From contig JAEYPI010000079.1 in the NCBI GenBank assembly GCA_023410885.1, positions 1 to 15,683 of the forward strand: a DNA stretch of 15,683 nt, in the 5' to 3' direction. The notes below the pieces were generated by a model, which ran no database searches, was not told the DNA's origin, and was given only the letters and a program-made list of their open reading frames with translations. Below are positions 13,688 to 15,683 of the stretch, one piece after another; within the stretch, counting starts at the first letter, position 1, and each line of letters starts with the position of its first letter. The translations under genes were made by a program, and so were the position numbers. Source of the DNA: Bacillota bacterium (lineage in GTDB: Bacteria; Bacillota; Clostridia; DSM-8532).

Positions 13688-14185
13688 ATGAAGCTGTTCA
13701 AAGTAGCGATAGGACAGGATAGTCATCGATTTGTGGATGAGGATAGCGGGAAAAAGCTTGTACTTGGCGGTATTGAAATTGAAGGCTGTCCGGGACTTGC
13801 AGGCAACAGCGATGCTGATGTGGTGCTTCATGCCCTTACGAATGCTATTTCAGGGATAACCTGTGTCAATATATTGGGAAAAATAGCGGATGATTTGTGC
13901 CTGAAGGAAGGCATCACCGACAGCAGGGTCTATCTTAAAAAAGCCCTTGAAACAATGAAGAATCAGAAAATTGTTCATGTTTCGATTTCCATAGAAGCTT
14001 TAAGACCAAAGCTTGCACGCCATATTGACAGCATGAGGCAGAGTATTGCAGCCCTTTTGGATATTAGTGCCCAAAGTGTTGGTATAACGGCTACTTCTGG
14101 AGAAGGATTGACCGAGTTTGGAAAAGGAAAGGGCATCTTTTGTACAGTTATCTTAACCGTTCAAGAGAATGTTACAAACATATGA
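13688..14185 (+). CDS. Divergent 2-C-methyl-D-erythritol 2,4-cyclodiphosphate synthase (IspF-like)
   Basis: IspF closes the cyclic diphosphate ring in the MEP isoprenoid pathway and acts as a cytosolic trimer. The 165-residue protein matches along its length. The zinc ligands Asp11 and His13 are in IGQDSHRF and His48 is in SDADVVLHALTNA. The motif LVLGGIEI is present, and the glutamate of the C-terminal TTTE loop is kept in TATSGEGL. Several usually conserved positions differ: the TDALLG motif is TNAISG (Asp to Asn52), the GDIGKxFPDTD stretch reads NILGKIADDL, and the TTTEKLGFTGRGEG loop is largely rewritten. It may be a true but divergent enzyme or a paralogue. AAAGGAG ends only three bases before the ATG, unusually close, and no alternative start keeps the metal motif. 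No ispD is adjacent. Confidence 0.7.
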   Translation: MKLFKVAIGQDSHRFVDEDSGKKLVLGGIEIEGCPGLAGNSDADVVLHALTNAISGITCVNILGKIADDLCLKEGITDSRVYLKKALETMKNQKIVHVSISIEALRPKLARHIDSMRQSIAALLDISAQSVGITATSGEGLTEFGKGKGIFCTVILTVQENVTNI

Positions 14186-14191
14186 CAGTTA

Positions 14192-14200
14192 TGTTATAAT
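14192..14200 (+). promoter_or_regulatory. Probable promoter of metG (extended -10)
   Basis: TGTTATAAT is a full extended -10 element seven bases after the ispF-like stop codon, with TTACAA (14172-14177) as a weak -35 at 17 bases. GTTAT (14188-14192) and ATAAC (14199-14203) form an inverted repeat around it. A second ATGTTATAAT lies at 14263-14272 and could serve as an alternative start point. Confidence 0.45.
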
Positions 14201-14207
14201 AACCTTA

Positions 14208-14238
14208 CCCGTTAGCGAAATCAAAGATTTCGAACGGG
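14208..14238 (+). other. Long hairpin in the metG leader
   Basis: CCCGTT (14208-14213) and CGAAATC (14216-14222) pair with AACGGG (14233-14238) and GATTTCG (14226-14232). This gives 13 base pairs with a two-base AG bulge and an AAA loop. No T-run follows, so it is not an obvious terminator. The remaining leader to 14428 has a weaker stem (CAAGGC with GCCTTG, about 14289-14310) but no T-box or S-box core that I can recognise. Confidence 0.55.
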
Positions 14239-14428
14239 GTCCCAAGAGCATTGAAACATTTCATGTTATAATATTATTGTTTGGAAAGTCTTTCAAGGCT
14301 TTTTGGCGCCTTGTGATAGCTCCAGCGCTTATACAGGGCGATATCAGGTGTTTAGATTTTGTTAATGGCGTTCTATTGATAAAAAGCATTTATACGATAA
14401 ATCAGTTATTTTTGGAGGGACTCTAAAA

Positions 14429-15683
14429 GTGAGCAAGAAAACATTTTATATTACCACACCCATTTATTATCCCAGCGGAAAGCTCCATATCGGCCATTCC
14501 TATACAACGGTAGCGGCAGACGTTATGGCTCGTTATAAGAGACTACAGGGGTATGAGGTTATGTTTTTGACCGGTACCGACGAGCATGGTCAGAAGATTC
14601 AGCGTGTTGCAGCTGAAAATGGTGTTACTCCTAAGGAATATGTGGATAAAATCGTTGGCGGCATAAAAGAGCTGTGGAGTCTTATGAAAATAACCCATGA
14701 CAAGTTTATCCGCACCACCGACCCCGAGCATATTGAAACCGTTCAGAAGATTTTTAAGATGCTTTATGATAAAGGCGATATTTATAAAAGCGAGTATGAG
14801 GGCTGGTATTGTACACCCTGTGAGTCCTTCTGGACTGAAACCCAGCTTCAGGATTGTAAATGTCCTGACTGCGGCAGAGCAGTTGAAAAAACCCGTGAGG
14901 AGAGCTATTTCTTTAAGCTTTCTAAATATCAGGATAAGCTGATCAAGCTCTTGGAGGAAAATACTGAATTTATTCAGCCCACCTCCAGACGAAATGAAAT
15001 GCTCAACAACTTTTTAAGACCTGGTCTTGAGGACCTGTGTGTGTCCAGAACCTCCTTCAATTGGGGTGTGCCGGTTACTTTTGACGACAAGCATGTGGTC
15101 TATGTTTGGATTGATGCGCTCTCCAATTATATTACAGCTTTAGGGTATCTTTCTTCAAATGACGAGAGCTTTAAAAAGTTCTGGCCGGCCAATGTTCAAT
15201 TAGTGGGTAAAGAGATTGTTCGCTTCCACACCATCATATGGCCTGCCATGCTAATGGCCCTTGATCTCCCGCTTCCCAAGCAAGTTTTCGGCCATGGCTG
15301 GCTTGTGTTGGAAGGAGGCAAGATGTCCAAGTCCAAGGGTAATGTGGTAGATCCCGTTATCCTGGTAGAAAAGTACGGTTTGGATGCCATCCGCTACTTC
15401 CTTCTACGTGAAGTGCCCTTTGGTGCGGATGGTGTGTTCTCCAACGAAGCCCTCATCTCACGTATTAATTCAGATCTGGCCAATGATCTCGGTAATCTGG
15501 TGAGCCGTACAGTTGCCATGATCCAGAAATACTTCGGAGGTGTTATTCCAAAGGAAAGACAGGCCGGAGAATTTGATGATGATTTAAAGAGCGTTGTCAG
15601 CCAAGTGAAGGATAGAACCGAGGAGCTTCTGGATAAGCTTCAGTTCAGCTCGGCCCTCACAGAAATATGGAAGGCTGTTTCAC
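14429..15683 (+). CDS. metG: Methionyl-tRNA synthetase MetG (5' part, runs off the window)
   Basis: MetG charges tRNA-Met with methionine for initiation and elongation. The first 418 codons are present, without a stop. The class I motifs are intact: LHIGHSYTT (HIGH at 20-23) and GGKMSKSKGN (KMSKS at 298-302). The connective domain has a zinc knuckle formed by Cys128-x2-Cys131 and Cys145-x2-Cys148. TGTDEHGQKI and the VWIDALSNYITALGY segment match the methionine-binding catalytic core. The GTG at 14429 follows GGAGG (14414-14418) at ten bases and starts directly with the conserved KKTFYITTPIYYPSG. The frame stays open to the last base, reaching the anticodon-binding helices. The C-terminus lies outside the window. 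Confidence 0.95.
   Translation, partial: MSKKTFYITTPIYYPSGKLHIGHSYTTVAADVMARYKRLQGYEVMFLTGTDEHGQKIQRVAAENGVTPKEYVDKIVGGIKELWSLMKITHDKFIRTTDPEHIETVQKIFKMLYDKGDIYKSEYEGWYCTPCESFWTETQLQDCKCPDCGRAVEKTREESYFFKLSKYQDKLIKLLEENTEFIQPTSRRNEMLNNFLRPGLEDLCVSRTSFNWGVPVTFDDKHVVYVWIDALSNYITALGYLSSNDESFKKFWPANVQLVGKEIVRFHTIIWPAMLMALDLPLPKQVFGHGWLVLEGGKMSKSKGNVVDPVILVEKYGLDAIRYFLLREVPFGADGVFSNEALISRINSDLANDLGNLVSRTVAMIQKYFGGVIPKERQAGEFDDDLKSVVSQVKDRTEELLDKLQFSSALTEIWKAVS

Overview
The window looks like chromosomal DNA of an anaerobic clostridial Bacillota. Evidence: strong GGAGG-type ribosome binding sites, GTG and TTG starts, a short HisG that needs HisZ, a Rex redox repressor, an IspF-like protein and a zinc-knuckle MetRS. 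I cannot name genus or species.

Positions 1-2831 hold AT-rich accessory DNA with every gene on the minus strand: a trypsin-like serine protease, a small lipoprotein with SH3-like repeats, and an iron-sulfur flavoprotein. The genes are separated by GC-rich elements of 136-163 bp, two of which share a block of about 90 bp at roughly 94% identity. Each gene unit is flanked by its own pair of complementary ends (GTTATAC, GTTATGT or GTTAGGT, extended to about 18 nt). The two ends of each element do not match each other; they match the far end of the neighbouring gene unit. This is the layout of integron gene cassettes with attC sites. No integrase lies in the window, so it would be an integrase-less cassette cluster (CALIN) in a clostridium. 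This is the most interesting part of the window.

Positions 2832-4199 hold a gene-poor junction and a PstS-like lipoprotein gene on the plus strand. Positions 4259-12588 hold a histidine operon in the order hisZ-hisG-hisD-hisC-hisB-purC-hisH-hisA-hisF. It starts with a sigma-A-type promoter followed by a perfect palindrome. purC overlaps hisH by ATGA, so a purine gene is coupled to the genes whose products release AICAR, the purine intermediate also formed downstream of PurC. hisI and hisE are absent. Hairpin-forming repeats sharing an AGAACCGTCCC core lie at the hisB-purC and hisA-hisF junctions.

Positions 12589-15683 hold rex with its own promoter and a possible Rex operator, a strong terminator, three tandem 43-44 bp hairpin repeats, a divergent ispF, and the 5' part of metG, which runs off the window. 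The genes from 3195 onward look like ordinary housekeeping DNA with small repeats in the gaps.
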